A program made the position numbers and the translations under genes. The notes beneath the pieces were generated by a model. It had not been told where the DNA came from and did not search any database. It saw only the letters and a list, made by a program, of their open reading frames with translations. 64,000 nt of DNA from Clostridium ganghwense (GTDB lineage Bacteria; Bacillota; Clostridia; Clostridiales; Clostridiaceae). The stretch covers positions 558,001 through 622,000 of the forward strand of contig NZ_JAPQES010000001.1 of NCBI RefSeq assembly GCF_026735165.1, read 5' to 3'. Position 1 is the stretch's first letter, and every line of letters starts with the position of its first letter. This document shows positions 29,235-38,374 of the stretch, piece after piece.

Positions 29235-30056
29235 TTATAAAACAAATTTTTCAATAGCTTTTGCTACACCATCATTATTATTTGTATCTGTAACATACTT
29301 TGCATTATCTTTCACATAATATTCTGCATTTCCCATTGCTATTCCCATTCCTACATATTGCAGCATGGATAAATCATTTTCTCCATCCCCCATACAGATT
29401 ACTTCCTCTCTACTTAATCCATAAAATCCTGCTAATACTTCTACTGCTTTTCCCTTTGAAGAACCCTTTTTCATTATTTCAAAATTATTCAGGCTTGAAC
29501 TAACCACTTCAAATTCTCCTAAAGCCTTTATCTCTTCCTTAGCTTTTCTTATTCTATCATAATCTTCACTAAGACATATAGCCTTAACAATTTTATCTTT
29601 ATCTCTTTCAAAAACACCTTGAAAATTAGCAGAAACCTCTAAATTAATCTTCCTATCTTCTGGTAAATCTTCATTTAATTTATAGTAAGGATATTCTTTT
29701 GGAAAAGGCTTATTAGAAATAACTGTATCATATGTATTAAAACAATTGAAAAAATTATATTTCTCTATAATTGACCATATTTTTTCGCAATTTTCTTTTC
29801 CTAATAAAGCTTCATATATAACATCGTCTTTATCTTTTTCTCTAATATAAGCACCATTTGATGCTATTATAGGAGCCTCGACTCCTAAAATTTCAGCATA
29901 ATATTTTGCTGAAGTAAATAATCTTCCAGTAGATATAGCTATTTTTACTCCTTTATCATGAGCCTTCTTTATAGCTTCTTTATTTCTTTCACTAATTATC
30001 TTATCATCATTTAACAGTGTGCCATCCATATCTAAACATATCATTTTATATTGCAC
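29235..30056 (-). CDS. Cof-type HAD-IIB sugar/nucleotide phosphatase
   Basis: A 273-residue cytoplasmic phosphatase. HAD motif I is CLDMDGTLLNDD (residues 7-18), with nucleophile Asp 9 and acid/base Asp 11. Motif II is AISTGRLF near 40, and motif IV GDGENDLSML near 223. The type IIB cap lies between. Substrates of this family are usually sugar phosphates or related metabolites; the sequence does not define which one. It ends in its own terminator. Confidence 0.93.
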   Translation of the reverse strand: MQYKMICLDMDGTLLNDDKIISERNKEAIKKAHDKGVKIAISTGRLFTSAKYYAEILGVEAPIIASNGAYIREKDKDDVIYEALLGKENCEKIWSIIEKYNFFNCFNTYDTVISNKPFPKEYPYYKLNEDLPEDRKINLEVSANFQGVFERDKDKIVKAICLSEDYDRIRKAKEEIKALGEFEVVSSSLNNFEIMKKGSSKGKAVEVLAGFYGLSREEVICMGDGENDLSMLQYVGMGIAMGNAEYYVKDNAKYVTDTNNNDGVAKAIEKFVL

Positions 30057-30179
30057 TTTTATCTCTCCTTTTACTTCTGTTACTACTTAATATGTGAAAT
30101 TTCTACACTTTCAATTATTAATTATAGCACAAATATCCAATTAAAAATTCCCTGATTTCCCAGTAAATGTAACAATAAG

Positions 30180-30218
30180 TAAAAAAGCACATAATGCATT
30201 ATACCACTACATGCTTTT
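30180..30218 (-). terminator. Intrinsic terminator after the first SPOCS-cluster glycosyltransferase
   Basis: On the minus strand, AAAAAGCAT...ATGTGCTTTTTT forms the stem, with further pairing inside (TAATGCATTA). It marks the right-hand transcription end of the SPOCS/DUF11 cluster. Confidence 0.7.
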
Positions 30219-30256
30219 TATTTATTGTTGATAAATAATCAATTTTAAATATATTT

Positions 30257-31390
30257 TTAATTTATAACCTTTTTATAGAGATGAACTGTTTTTTCAACAG
30301 CAGTATTCCATTTATATATCTCACTTTGCCTCTTCCCTGCTTCAGCAACATTATTTCTATAGTTATCATTCAATAACATCTCTAATATAGTATCCTTCAT
30401 ATATACTTCGTCATTAATATCTACTAAAATTCCACCATCTCCTACTACTTCTCTAAATAATAAATTATTATTACATATTACAGGAGTTTTGCAAGCCATA
30501 GCCTCTAAAACAGATAAAGAGAAACCATCATATTCGGATAAATTTATTAAACACTGAGCTGCATTATAAAAATAAGGCATATTTTTATAATCAACAGCTC
30601 CTTTAAAAATTATAGAATCCTCAATATTCAAGAACTCAGCTAAAATTTTTAATTTAGAATAATACTCTTCTCTTTTCCCATCATACTTTCCTATTATTAC
30701 AAGCTTCATATTCTTTGTATAATTATATTCTTTTAATCTCTTAAAAACTTTGAACAGTGTATGTAAATTTTTTCTTGGATGTATACTACCTACATAAAGT
30801 AAAAAATCTTCTGTAATATTATAATTGTCTTTTAATATATTCTTACACAGTCCATAATCTATATGTTGAAAATAATTTGAACATCCTGGGTATATCACTT
30901 CTATCCTATCTTCATTAACATTAAATTGTTCAATTATTTGATTCTTTATGAAATTAGAAACTGCTATTATCTTATCAGATTTGTCTATAGCATTTGGAAA
31001 TACAGTCATAAATTTTTCATAATACTTTTTATCTGTGTATGCCATATTAATAATAGGTAATAAATCATAAACTGTACTAATATTTTTACATTCTTTATTA
31101 AATGGAATACTAAAACCATTATTTATAGAATGGTATATCTGTACTTTTTCATTTTTTATATGCTGTTCTAATTTACTATAGTCATTTTTATGTCTACTTA
31201 AATTTAAGTTGAAATATGATAGGTTGTTCATTTTCTCCAAAGGAGAACTATATATAGGATTATCCCATATTATTTGACACTCTAATTCTGGATATCTTGC
31301 AAACAAATTATTTAAAAATTCGTAAGTATAAGAATATAAACTTGTACCTTGCAGCATACTCAATCCTATTCCATCAACACATATATTCAT
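30257..31390 (-). CDS. Family 4 glycosyltransferase (SPOCS cluster, copy 1)
   Basis: A 377-residue GT-B glycosyltransferase that would move a sugar from a nucleotide donor. Visible are the family-4 start of the donor domain YVGSIHPRKNLHTLFKVFK near residues 199-217 and the EX7E motif in EYDGFSLSVLEAMACKTPVI near 284-303. No membrane segment or signal peptide. The start lies 10 bp after the stop of a SPOCS-like gene, with GAGGTGA overlapping that stop, so the two are coupled. The same gene pair occurs again at 32681-34506, and the two transferases are clearly paralogous (both start with an N-terminal CxDGxGL). Acceptor unknown; spore-surface protein is my inference. Confidence 0.9.
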   Translation of the reverse strand: MNICVDGIGLSMLQGTSLYSYTYEFLNNLFARYPELECQIIWDNPIYSSPLEKMNNLSYFNLNLSRHKNDYSKLEQHIKNEKVQIYHSINNGFSIPFNKECKNISTVYDLLPIINMAYTDKKYYEKFMTVFPNAIDKSDKIIAVSNFIKNQIIEQFNVNEDRIEVIYPGCSNYFQHIDYGLCKNILKDNYNITEDFLLYVGSIHPRKNLHTLFKVFKRLKEYNYTKNMKLVIIGKYDGKREEYYSKLKILAEFLNIEDSIIFKGAVDYKNMPYFYNAAQCLINLSEYDGFSLSVLEAMACKTPVICNNNLLFREVVGDGGILVDINDEVYMKDTILEMLLNDNYRNNVAEAGKRQSEIYKWNTAVEKTVHLYKKVIN

Positions 31391-31399
31391 TTAATCACC

Positions 31400-32008
31400 T
31401 CATATAAACTCTGCTTCAATATCAACTAACCTTCTTTCTTTTATTTCTTTGTAGTCTACGTTTTCTCTGGATATACCTATCTCCTCAATTACTTCTTCCT
31501 CAAAATTTTCTTGAATTTTTTCGTAATTATTTACACTTTCAATTTTGTCTTTGCAAGTACTTTCTTCCTTGTAATGTACATTAACTAAATAAACTATATG
31601 ACTATATATCTTTCTATTATCTATTAACTCAAAATATGCATCTACTATTTGCACATTTACATTTCCAATTTCTTTTTTATCTGGTAATTCTACGAATGTA
31701 TTATAGGGTAATTCTAAATTTACTATATTTACTTTCTGTGAATGTCCTTTTTCAGCATAATTTATCTTTATTTTCTTTACTCCATCAAGAACTACTACTC
31801 TTCCTACAGGTATATTAACCTCTCTTTTGGAAATCAAATTTACATCAAGTACAATCTGATATATATTTTTAATATTTGGATTATGCTTAGGAATAAATAT
31901 ATTTTCTACTTCTGAATATTCTACAACTTGACTATTTTGTATTTTATGGGGCAATTGTTCCTCTGGAGTTATCCCAACAATATCAATGTGATTTCTTATA
32001 ATACCCAT
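31400..32008 (-). CDS. Degenerate SPOCS (DUF3794)-like protein, copy 1
   Basis: A 202-residue protein that starts MGIIRNHIDIVGITPEEQLP, like the single-domain SPOCS proteins encoded at 36254 and 37717. It then follows the SPOCS strand pattern in diverged form: an IxKxNPNIKNIYQI segment in place of PDIEQI, VELPYNTFVELPD in place of VPFSTFIVLPE, and DNRKIYSHIVYLVNV in place of DKRTLFKNVVLFLDA. The signature ADEPTQSVHAAHF is missing. An acidic tail of about 50 residues follows. Co-transcribed with a glycosyltransferase. Likely an adaptor that brings the transferase to the SPOCS structure (inference). Confidence 0.7.
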   Translation of the reverse strand: MGIIRNHIDIVGITPEEQLPHKIQNSQVVEYSEVENIFIPKHNPNIKNIYQIVLDVNLISKREVNIPVGRVVVLDGVKKIKINYAEKGHSQKVNIVNLELPYNTFVELPDKKEIGNVNVQIVDAYFELIDNRKIYSHIVYLVNVHYKEESTCKDKIESVNNYEKIQENFEEEVIEEIGISRENVDYKEIKERRLVDIEAEFI

Positions 32009-32166
32009 AATAAAGTTTACTCCTTACAAATCAATATAATAGTTTCTATATTAAATTTATTAACTGCATTAATAATTTATTCGAATTATAATTAAATGCA
32101 TAATATGGAATATATCCAAATCTTCCTTAGTAGAATATACAGATATATATTAAGAGGAGGATTTTT

Positions 32167-32568
32167 ATGGGTGCTCGTTTAACAAAATATGAATTTTGTC
32201 CAAAACCAAACGAAGAAATTGAAGCAATCATTACTATAAAAAAAGAATGCAGAGCTGCGATTCATGGAATAGTTGTAGATTGGAAAAACAAGCCAGTAAA
32301 AGATGCTGTAGTTAAATTATTTGAAAAAGAAAAAAAAGATTGTGGATGTGCTTTAAAACCAATTACTCATACTTTTACTGACGAATGTGGTCAATTTTTA
32401 TTTGGTCCACTGGATCATAAAAAATGTTATGTAATTAAAGCATGGTTCTCTCATCCTGTTTGCAGTAGAGAAGTAGTAATTAATGCTAATGATTCAAATG
32501 AACCTTGTGAAACAAAAGAAGATTGCGTTGTTTCAAATTTAAACGTATTTGAAGATGAAGAAAACTAA
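32167..32568 (+). CDS. Cys-rich carboxypeptidase-regulatory-like domain protein
   Basis: A 133-residue soluble protein. Its core (about 28-105) is a carboxypeptidase-regulatory-like beta-sandwich: AIHGIVVDWKNKPVKDAVVKL, then FTDECGQFLFGPL. Ten Cys residues are spread over the chain, including CGC near 58-60 and a C-terminal CETKEDC. No export signal. It is a lone plus-strand gene in the middle of the SPOCS cluster, with AAGAGGAGG before the ATG and its own terminator. Disulfide cross-linking in a spore coat would suit the cysteines; this is inference. Confidence 0.75.
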   Translation: MGARLTKYEFCPKPNEEIEAIITIKKECRAAIHGIVVDWKNKPVKDAVVKLFEKEKKDCGCALKPITHTFTDECGQFLFGPLDHKKCYVIKAWFSHPVCSREVVINANDSNEPCETKEDCVVSNLNVFEDEEN

Positions 32569-32582
32569 ATAATCTTAATTTT

Positions 32583-32634
32583 TTAATATGCAGATAACTG
32601 AAAAAAATTAAGTTGTCTGCATATTAATTATTTT
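32583..32634 (+). terminator. Intrinsic terminator after the Cys-rich protein gene
   Basis: TTAATATGCAGATAAC pairs with GTTGTCTGCATATTAA (one wobble) around a 13-nt loop, followed by TTATTTT. Confidence 0.85.
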
Positions 32635-32680
32635 ACATGAAAACTACTTTTAAAATGTATTTTACCTTATAGTATTGAAT

Positions 32681-33808
32681 TTAATAAAATCCTTCATAAG
32701 CTTGTATAGTTTTTAGTATGTTTTTATCCCATCTATATTTCTTTACTTGTTCTCTTTGTTTACTCAAAACCTTTTCTCTATAGCTATCATTGTATATAAC
32801 TTCAACCACACCTTCAAAAATATCTTCTTTATCATTTGCATCTACTAAAATACCTGCTTCATCAAGAACTTTTCTAAAAAGAGTTTGCTTATTACATACA
32901 ACTGGTGTTTCACATGCCATAGCCTCTATTGTAGATAATGGGAATCCCTCATACTTTGATAAATTAACTACACATTTAGCTTTACTATAAAAATAAGGCA
33001 TGTCATCATATTCTACACTCCCTACAAAAATTACAAACTCCTCTAATTTAAGTGTTTCTACTAATTCTTTAAGTTTTAAGTAATATTGTCTTCTCTTATT
33101 ATTACAATTGCCTACTAATACAAGTTTTAAATTATTATTACTGTATCTATTGATATCTTTAAATACTTTGATTAATTTCTCTAAATTTTTTCTTATATGT
33201 ATGCTTCCTGCATAAAGTATATAATCACCTTCTATTTTATATTTACTCTTTAATATATTTTCACAGCTTTCTTCATTCTTATGCTTGAATATATCTGAAC
33301 AACCTGGATAAATTACATCTATTCTTTTTTCTGGTATATCAAAATTATTTTGTATAATCTCCTTTATATACTCAGAAACTACAATAATTTTATCAGATTT
33401 CTCCACAGCATTTGGAAATACATCATAAAACTTTTTTAAATACTTATCATCAACATAACTGCTGTTTATTAATGGCAATACATCATGTACTGTTGTAATA
33501 TAATTACAAACTTTGTTTTGTGGAATACTAAAACCATTATTAGGAGAATGATATATATTAACTTTATTACTCAAAATATAACTTTCAATATTTTGTAAAT
33601 CATTTTCTTTTCTATTTATCTTTAAATCTACATATGAAACGCTAATATTTTTTCCTATTTTAACTTTTTCTTTAGAGTTATCCCACAATAACTCATAGCT
33701 TGGTTGAGGATACATACTAAATAAGCCCTTTAATAGTTCATAGGTATAAACTCCTATACCCGTTTTTTTAAGATGGGTTAAACCTAATCCATCGATACAA
33801 ATTTTCAT
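32681..33808 (-). CDS. Family 4 glycosyltransferase (SPOCS cluster, copy 2)
   Basis: A 375-residue GT-B enzyme, paralogue of the one at 30257. It has YAGSIHIRKNLEKLIKVFK near residues 200-218 and the EX7E motif in KYEGFPLSTIEAMACETPVV near 283-302. Shared landmarks with the other copy include IYHS-NNGFSIP and VFPNA--KSDKIIVVS. It begins 20 bp after a SPOCS-like gene on the same strand, repeating the gene order of the first pair. Third gene of the operon 36053 to 32681. Sugar and acceptor unknown. Confidence 0.9.
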   Translation of the reverse strand: MKICIDGLGLTHLKKTGIGVYTYELLKGLFSMYPQPSYELLWDNSKEKVKIGKNISVSYVDLKINRKENDLQNIESYILSNKVNIYHSPNNGFSIPQNKVCNYITTVHDVLPLINSSYVDDKYLKKFYDVFPNAVEKSDKIIVVSEYIKEIIQNNFDIPEKRIDVIYPGCSDIFKHKNEESCENILKSKYKIEGDYILYAGSIHIRKNLEKLIKVFKDINRYSNNNLKLVLVGNCNNKRRQYYLKLKELVETLKLEEFVIFVGSVEYDDMPYFYSKAKCVVNLSKYEGFPLSTIEAMACETPVVCNKQTLFRKVLDEAGILVDANDKEDIFEGVVEVIYNDSYREKVLSKQREQVKKYRWDKNILKTIQAYEGFY

Positions 33809-33828
33809 AATATAATATCATCTCCTCT

Positions 33829-34506
33829 CTATAAATATTCTGAATCAATATCAATTAATTCACTCTCTTCTTTAGTTTCTTTTTCTTCAAAACTAGTATT
33901 TACTGTAGATAAACTATCTGATAATGCTACTAATTCATTAACGGGTTCATTAAAATATTTCTCCTCTGTTTCATTACTATTTACTAATGTAATATAATCT
34001 TTATATTGATAATTTTCCTTATTATTTCCACAATTTTGTCCATTTAAATCTAAGGATGTATTTTTTTTACCACCATAATAATGTACATCAATAATATATA
34101 CAATATTGCTATACAATTCCTTTTTACTAATGAGTTGAAAATAAGCATCTGCAATGTATATCCTTATACTTTCTATTTCATCTTTTTTATCTTCTATATC
34201 TATAAAAAAATTATATGGACTTTTAAGCTCTAGAACTCCCACCCTGTCATCCTTATCATAATATAGTATCTTTATTTGTTTAAGTACATCTATAACTACT
34301 AATTTGTTCAATGGAGTCTCTATAACTCTATTAGACTTTATATCAACCTTAATAACAATTTGATATATATTTTTTATATCTACATTATCTTCAACAAGAA
34401 TTTTTTCTGCTTCAGAATTTCGGATTATTTGTCCTAATATTTCTCTTGGTAGTTCATTTTCTGGAGTTATACCTAATATATCAATAAAGTTTCTAACAAC
34501 TCCCAT
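33829..34506 (-). CDS. Degenerate SPOCS (DUF3794)-like protein, copy 2
   Basis: A 225-residue paralogue of the protein at 31400. Both start MG(I/V)(I/V)RN-IDI-GITPE and keep the DIKNIYQIVIKVDIKSNR segment. LKSPYNFFIDIEDKK replaces the VPFSTFIVLPE strand of ordinary SPOCS domains, and KKELYSNIVYIIDVHY replaces the DKRxIFKNV tail. A low-complexity acidic tail of about 75 residues (Asn, Glu, Ser) follows. It precedes a glycosyltransferase gene and follows the SPOCS/propeller gene, in one three-gene operon. Confidence 0.7.
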   Translation of the reverse strand: MGVVRNFIDILGITPENELPREILGQIIRNSEAEKILVEDNVDIKNIYQIVIKVDIKSNRVIETPLNKLVVIDVLKQIKILYYDKDDRVGVLELKSPYNFFIDIEDKKDEIESIRIYIADAYFQLISKKELYSNIVYIIDVHYYGGKKNTSLDLNGQNCGNNKENYQYKDYITLVNSNETEEKYFNEPVNELVALSDSLSTVNTSFEEKETKEESELIDIDSEYL

Positions 34507-34559
34507 GCCCTAATACCTCCAATATATTTTATCTCTATATTAGATTTATTAAGAAATTT

Positions 34560-36053
34560 TTATATTATTCTTGGTCTGTAACTAAGTTTAATATTATTTG
34601 AACTAGTATTAGTAATCTGTGTTATTGTTTCATCACAAATTGTAAATACGTAAATGTTGTAGTAATTGAGCTTATTAGAAGAAAAATATATTTGTGTAGA
34701 TTCACTATTCCATGCAAAATCTCCTATTTTCACACCAAATTCATTATCAATCTTAATATATATTTTCTTAACTAAATCATAAGCATATATATTTTCTATT
34801 CCCATTCTTACTCCTATAAAAGCTATATATCTACTATCTGGTGAAAATCTTATATTTTTTATGTGTAATTTTTCTTCAGAAATCCCAATAGACTCCTTAT
34901 TCAAATTTGATATGTCTATAATATAAATCTCATCTCCATTCTCCATAGAACCCAAACAAAAATTACCCTGTTTTCCTTTGCCGCACTCTTTTGAAGAAAC
35001 ATAAGCAACAGCAGTACTATCATTCTGCCAATCAAAATATTTCACATTTCCTGAAGAGGTTATTTTATTTGTGTCAAGTCCATGTGTATTCATTATATAA
35101 AGATTGCTATCATCACACATAGTTTTAATATAACCAACTTTGTTGCCGTTGGGTGATATTTTAACATTAAAATTCTTCCATCCCCTTTTACTGTAAGTTA
35201 ACTGTTTCCATTGACATGTACTAATATCAATATAAAAAATTTCTTTTTTCCCTTCTAAATATGCTGAAAAAAATATTTCATTATCATTATTCCCCCATGA
35301 AAAACTAGTTATAGCATTAAATATATATGGATCAGTTATTTTTCTTACCTTTCTACTTGAAATACCTGTTATGCATAAACTACTACTGTATTTATCGTAA
35401 CAGATATACCCAATTTTCTGTCCCGATGGAGACCATTTTGGCCTTAATATTTTACAATTATCACAAGCTGCTATTTCTTTCTTTTTAGTTCCATCATCAT
35501 ATTCTATATATAATTTACTTTTATTACAGTTATAATCTTCTGAATGACATAACACATAAATAGGATATAACTTCAATTCAATAAACAGTATTATATTCTT
35601 AAATATAGTTCTATCATCAATTTTTTCAGCAAAATTCCCCTCTACAATAATCTTAGGAACAAGATATTTAAGTTTTATTAAATCCTCAACCTTAGAACCA
35701 TATATTAAATAAGGAATAACTATATATGTGCTTTTATAGCATTCATTTTCTACAACATGAACAGACTGGACAGCTGATTTTGAAATATACATTATTTTTT
35801 GTTTTAATTTTATTTCAATAGAAAGCTTTTTACCTGATAGATGTTGACCTTCATAGGATGTACCTTTAGGTGAATTAATTACCCTTAATGAAACAATTTC
35901 TGGTTCAACTATAACAGAAACAATTTCCTCTACATCAGGTTTTGCATCTGGAACTTTAACTTTATCCTCACAACTAAACTGAGTAAAAAGTAACTCTTTT
36001 TCATGACAGCATTTATTATAAGTTCCTTTTATTGTTCCGCATTTAATTTCCAT
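34560..36053 (-). CDS. SPOCS domain fused to a TolB/PD40-type beta-propeller
   Basis: A 497-residue fusion. Residues about 20-170 are a SPOCS domain (VKVPDAKPDVEEIVSVIVEPEIV, then GQHLSGKKLSIEIKLKQKIMYI, ending DDRTIFKNIILFIELKL). Residues about 185-490 are a beta-propeller of PD40/WD40-like blades with repeated W/F-SPDG-type turns: LRPKWSPSGQKIGYICYD, ISPNGNKVGYI, RFSPDSRYIAFIG. The start at 36053 has GGAGGAAAG upstream; the frame opens earlier only with a TTG. No signal peptide. The propeller is a likely protein- or glycan-binding platform. First gene of the operon leading to 32681. Confidence 0.82.
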   Translation of the reverse strand: MEIKCGTIKGTYNKCCHEKELLFTQFSCEDKVKVPDAKPDVEEIVSVIVEPEIVSLRVINSPKGTSYEGQHLSGKKLSIEIKLKQKIMYISKSAVQSVHVVENECYKSTYIVIPYLIYGSKVEDLIKLKYLVPKIIVEGNFAEKIDDRTIFKNIILFIELKLYPIYVLCHSEDYNCNKSKLYIEYDDGTKKKEIAACDNCKILRPKWSPSGQKIGYICYDKYSSSLCITGISSRKVRKITDPYIFNAITSFSWGNNDNEIFFSAYLEGKKEIFYIDISTCQWKQLTYSKRGWKNFNVKISPNGNKVGYIKTMCDDSNLYIMNTHGLDTNKITSSGNVKYFDWQNDSTAVAYVSSKECGKGKQGNFCLGSMENGDEIYIIDISNLNKESIGISEEKLHIKNIRFSPDSRYIAFIGVRMGIENIYAYDLVKKIYIKIDNEFGVKIGDFAWNSESTQIYFSSNKLNYYNIYVFTICDETITQITNTSSNNIKLSYRPRII

Positions 36054-36253
36054 ATCATTACTTTCCTCCAAACATTTCTCAATCTATACACTATATTCAA
36101 TAACACTTTATTTTATTTGTATAAAATAAATGCTTGTACTTTTTACAACTATTACCATTTTAAGGTTATTTTATTTTTAAATCTATCATATCTATTTATG
36201 GTGAGATATTTAAATAACATATATCTCCATATAACTATTTTAAGGAGGTTCTT

Positions 36254-36730
36254 ATGGCAAGTATTGTAAAAAATTTAATTGAATACGTTGGCATAGTTGA
36301 TCCTGAACAACTACCTGAACAAATGACTTCATTTAAACAGCTAACTGTTCAAGAAAATTTAACTATCCCTTCTGCAAAACCTGATATAGAACAAATTGTA
36401 AGGGTTATGGCAGAAGCTGTAATTACAAGTACAAAAATTATAGAAACACCTATAGGAAAATCTAAAGAAGGGCAAATTTTAACAGGTAGAAAAATCATAA
36501 TTGAAGGTATGCTTAATCAAAAAATAGAATATGTTGCTGATGAACCAACTCAATCAGTACATGCTGCTCATTTCAAAGTACCTTTCAGTACATTTATTGT
36601 ACTTCCTGAAGATTTTGAAGATGGTACTGTTGTAACAATTATTCCATATATTGAAGATATCTATGTAAAACAGGTAACTAAGAGAGATATCTTCAAAAAT
36701 GTAACTTTACTTCTTGATGCAATATATTAG
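36254..36730 (+). CDS. Single-domain SPOCS (DUF3794) protein
   Basis: A 158-residue protein made of a short N-terminal segment (MASIVKNLIEYVGIVDP) and one complete SPOCS domain. Its landmarks are TVQENLTIPSAKPDIEQIVR near 35-54, GQILTGRKIIIEGMLNQKIEY, the hallmark ADEPTQSVHAAHF near 97-109, VPFSTFIVLPEDF, and KRDIFKNVTLLLDA at the end. SPOCS domains occur in SipL, which links spore coat assembly to the forespore surface. AAGGAGG precedes the ATG. First gene of a three-gene plus-strand operon. Confidence 0.88.
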   Translation: MASIVKNLIEYVGIVDPEQLPEQMTSFKQLTVQENLTIPSAKPDIEQIVRVMAEAVITSTKIIETPIGKSKEGQILTGRKIIIEGMLNQKIEYVADEPTQSVHAAHFKVPFSTFIVLPEDFEDGTVVTIIPYIEDIYVKQVTKRDIFKNVTLLLDAIY

Positions 36731-36754
36731 TTATTATTTAAGGAGGTGCCATAT

Positions 36755-37666
36755 ATGAGTAATGTAGTACGTCAAGGTGTAGAAGGAATCGGTATATCTC
36801 CTTCTTTACCAACTCTTTGCGCTGATGCATATTTTACTGAAGTAGCTATACCTGAAACTGTTATTATTCCTGATCAAAAACCTGACATGGAAGAACTTCT
36901 TTCTGTAATGGTAGATGCCAAAATAGTATCTCTTAGAATTATTAAAACACCCGAAGGTACATCACAGGAAGGTCAAACTCTTACTGGTAGAAAACTAAGC
37001 ATTGAGCTCGAACTTAAGCAAAAAGTAAAATATATAGCTGACGAACCTTCTCAATCTGTTCACGCTGCTCATTTTGAGAACAAGGTTAGTAGTATTTGGG
37101 TTGTTGTTCCTAAAACTATTAATATAAAAGGTAAGGACGTGCCAATTGAAACTCTACTATTACAGGGGAAATTATCAGTTACTCCATATATTGAAGATAT
37201 TTATGGAGAACAACTAGATAAAAGAACAATATTTAAAAATATTACTGTACTGATAAATGTAACCTTTAATTCTTGCGAAGCAAACCTTATTTTAGTAAAA
37301 TCAGGTCCAAGTGAAGTAACTACAGGCACTACCTACACCTATACAGTAACAATTGAAAATACAGGACAAATAAATGCAAGAAATGTAATTTTCAAAGATA
37401 CTCTTACAGGTGGTTCATACACTTATCAAAATAATTTCACAGTAAATGGTGTTGTTGTAGCAGGTGCAGATCCATTCTCTGCTGGCGGAGTACCACTTGA
37501 TGATATTCCACCTTGTGAGACTGTTACAATAACATTTGATGTTCAAGGTACTGAAGTAGCAACATTAGAAAATACAGCAAATGTAACCTATGAGTATAAG
37601 GTATGTTCAACTGAAACCAGAACAGATACTAGCAACACAGTATCTACTGAAGTTGTAGCTCCATAG
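36755..37666 (+). CDS. SPOCS domain with one DUF11-type repeat
   Basis: A 303-residue protein. Residues about 25-180 form a SPOCS domain (VIIPDQKPDMEELLSVMVDAK, ADEPSQSVHAAHF, DKRTIFKNITVLINV), and residues about 185-300 form one DUF11-type beta-sandwich (LVKSGPSEVTTGTTYTYTV near 188, then TIENTGQINARNVIFKDTL). This mirrors the SPOCS plus DUF11 fusion of the giant protein at 38375, in reversed domain order. The start at 36755 has AAGGAGG at good spacing; a GTG at 36746 is too close to it. Second gene of the operon. Confidence 0.87.
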   Translation: MSNVVRQGVEGIGISPSLPTLCADAYFTEVAIPETVIIPDQKPDMEELLSVMVDAKIVSLRIIKTPEGTSQEGQTLTGRKLSIELELKQKVKYIADEPSQSVHAAHFENKVSSIWVVVPKTINIKGKDVPIETLLLQGKLSVTPYIEDIYGEQLDKRTIFKNITVLINVTFNSCEANLILVKSGPSEVTTGTTYTYTVTIENTGQINARNVIFKDTLTGGSYTYQNNFTVNGVVVAGADPFSAGGVPLDDIPPCETVTITFDVQGTEVATLENTANVTYEYKVCSTETRTDTSNTVSTEVVAP

Positions 37667-37716
37667 AATAAAAAACTGTTTACTTTTTAAAAATTTTCCA
37701 TGCAAGGAGGGTTAAA

Positions 37717-38190
37717 ATGGGAAGTGTTGTAAAAGGATTAATAGACTATTCAGGTATAGCTGATATTTTTCCTAAAGATCCAAAATGTTTCAAACAACTA
37801 ACAGTTCAAGAAAACTTAATCATACCTAGTGTTAAACCAGATATTGAGCAAATTGTAAGAGTAATTGCAGAGGTTATAATTACAAATACAAGAGTAATAA
37901 AAACTCCTGTATCCATATCATCTGAAGGTCAAATTTTGACAGGATGGAAACTAATTGTTGAAGGCGAATTGAAACAAAAAATTGAATATGTAGCAGATGA
38001 ACCTACTCAATCTGTTCATGCTGCTCACTTTACAGTACCATTTAGTACCTATATAGTACTTCCAGAAGATTTTAATGAAGGATGTCTTATTAATGTAGTG
38101 CCATACATTGAAGACATTTATGTTCAGCAAATAGATAAACGAACTCTTTTCAAAAATGTTGTTCTTTTCCTTGATGCAACATGTTGTTAA
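37717..38190 (+). CDS. Single-domain SPOCS (DUF3794) protein
   Basis: A 157-residue close paralogue of the protein at 36254, with the same layout: MGSVVKGLIDYSGIADI, then LTVQENLIIPSVKPDIEQIV, ADEPTQSVHAAHF near 98-110, VPFSTYIVLPEDF, and DKRTLFKNVVLFLDATCC at the end. The two C-terminal cysteines differ from copy 36254. AAGGAGG precedes the ATG. Last gene of the plus-strand operon, 51 bp after the previous gene. Confidence 0.88.
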   Translation: MGSVVKGLIDYSGIADIFPKDPKCFKQLTVQENLIIPSVKPDIEQIVRVIAEVIITNTRVIKTPVSISSEGQILTGWKLIVEGELKQKIEYVADEPTQSVHAAHFTVPFSTYIVLPEDFNEGCLINVVPYIEDIYVQQIDKRTLFKNVVLFLDATCC

Positions 38191-38200
38191 TAATAACTAC

Positions 38201-38246
38201 TTTTTGTTGAATAATTCATTTTTGTTTATAAATTATTCAACAAAAA
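38201..38246 (+). terminator. Hairpin after the plus-strand SPOCS operon
   Basis: TTTTTGTTGAATAATT and AATTATTCAACAAAAA make a perfect 16-bp stem around a 14-nt loop, 10 bp after the last stop codon. The U-tract is poor. Confidence 0.65.
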
Positions 38247-38342
38247 TATATAAAAAACTTTATACTAATATTGTATGTTCAAGTACTCAGTTTTGATATA
38301 CAATGTTTAAATAGTTTTATATAAAATAATCAACAATTTATT

Positions 38343-38374
38343 AATGGGTGTCTTAAAAGACACCCATTATATTT
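38343..38374. terminator. Hairpin at the 3' end of the giant DUF11 gene
   Basis: AATGGGTGTCTT pairs perfectly with AAGACACCCATT around a 2-nt spacer. It stands 6 bp beyond the stop of the 2250-residue protein gene and faces the plus-strand operon, so it probably serves both directions. Confidence 0.75.
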
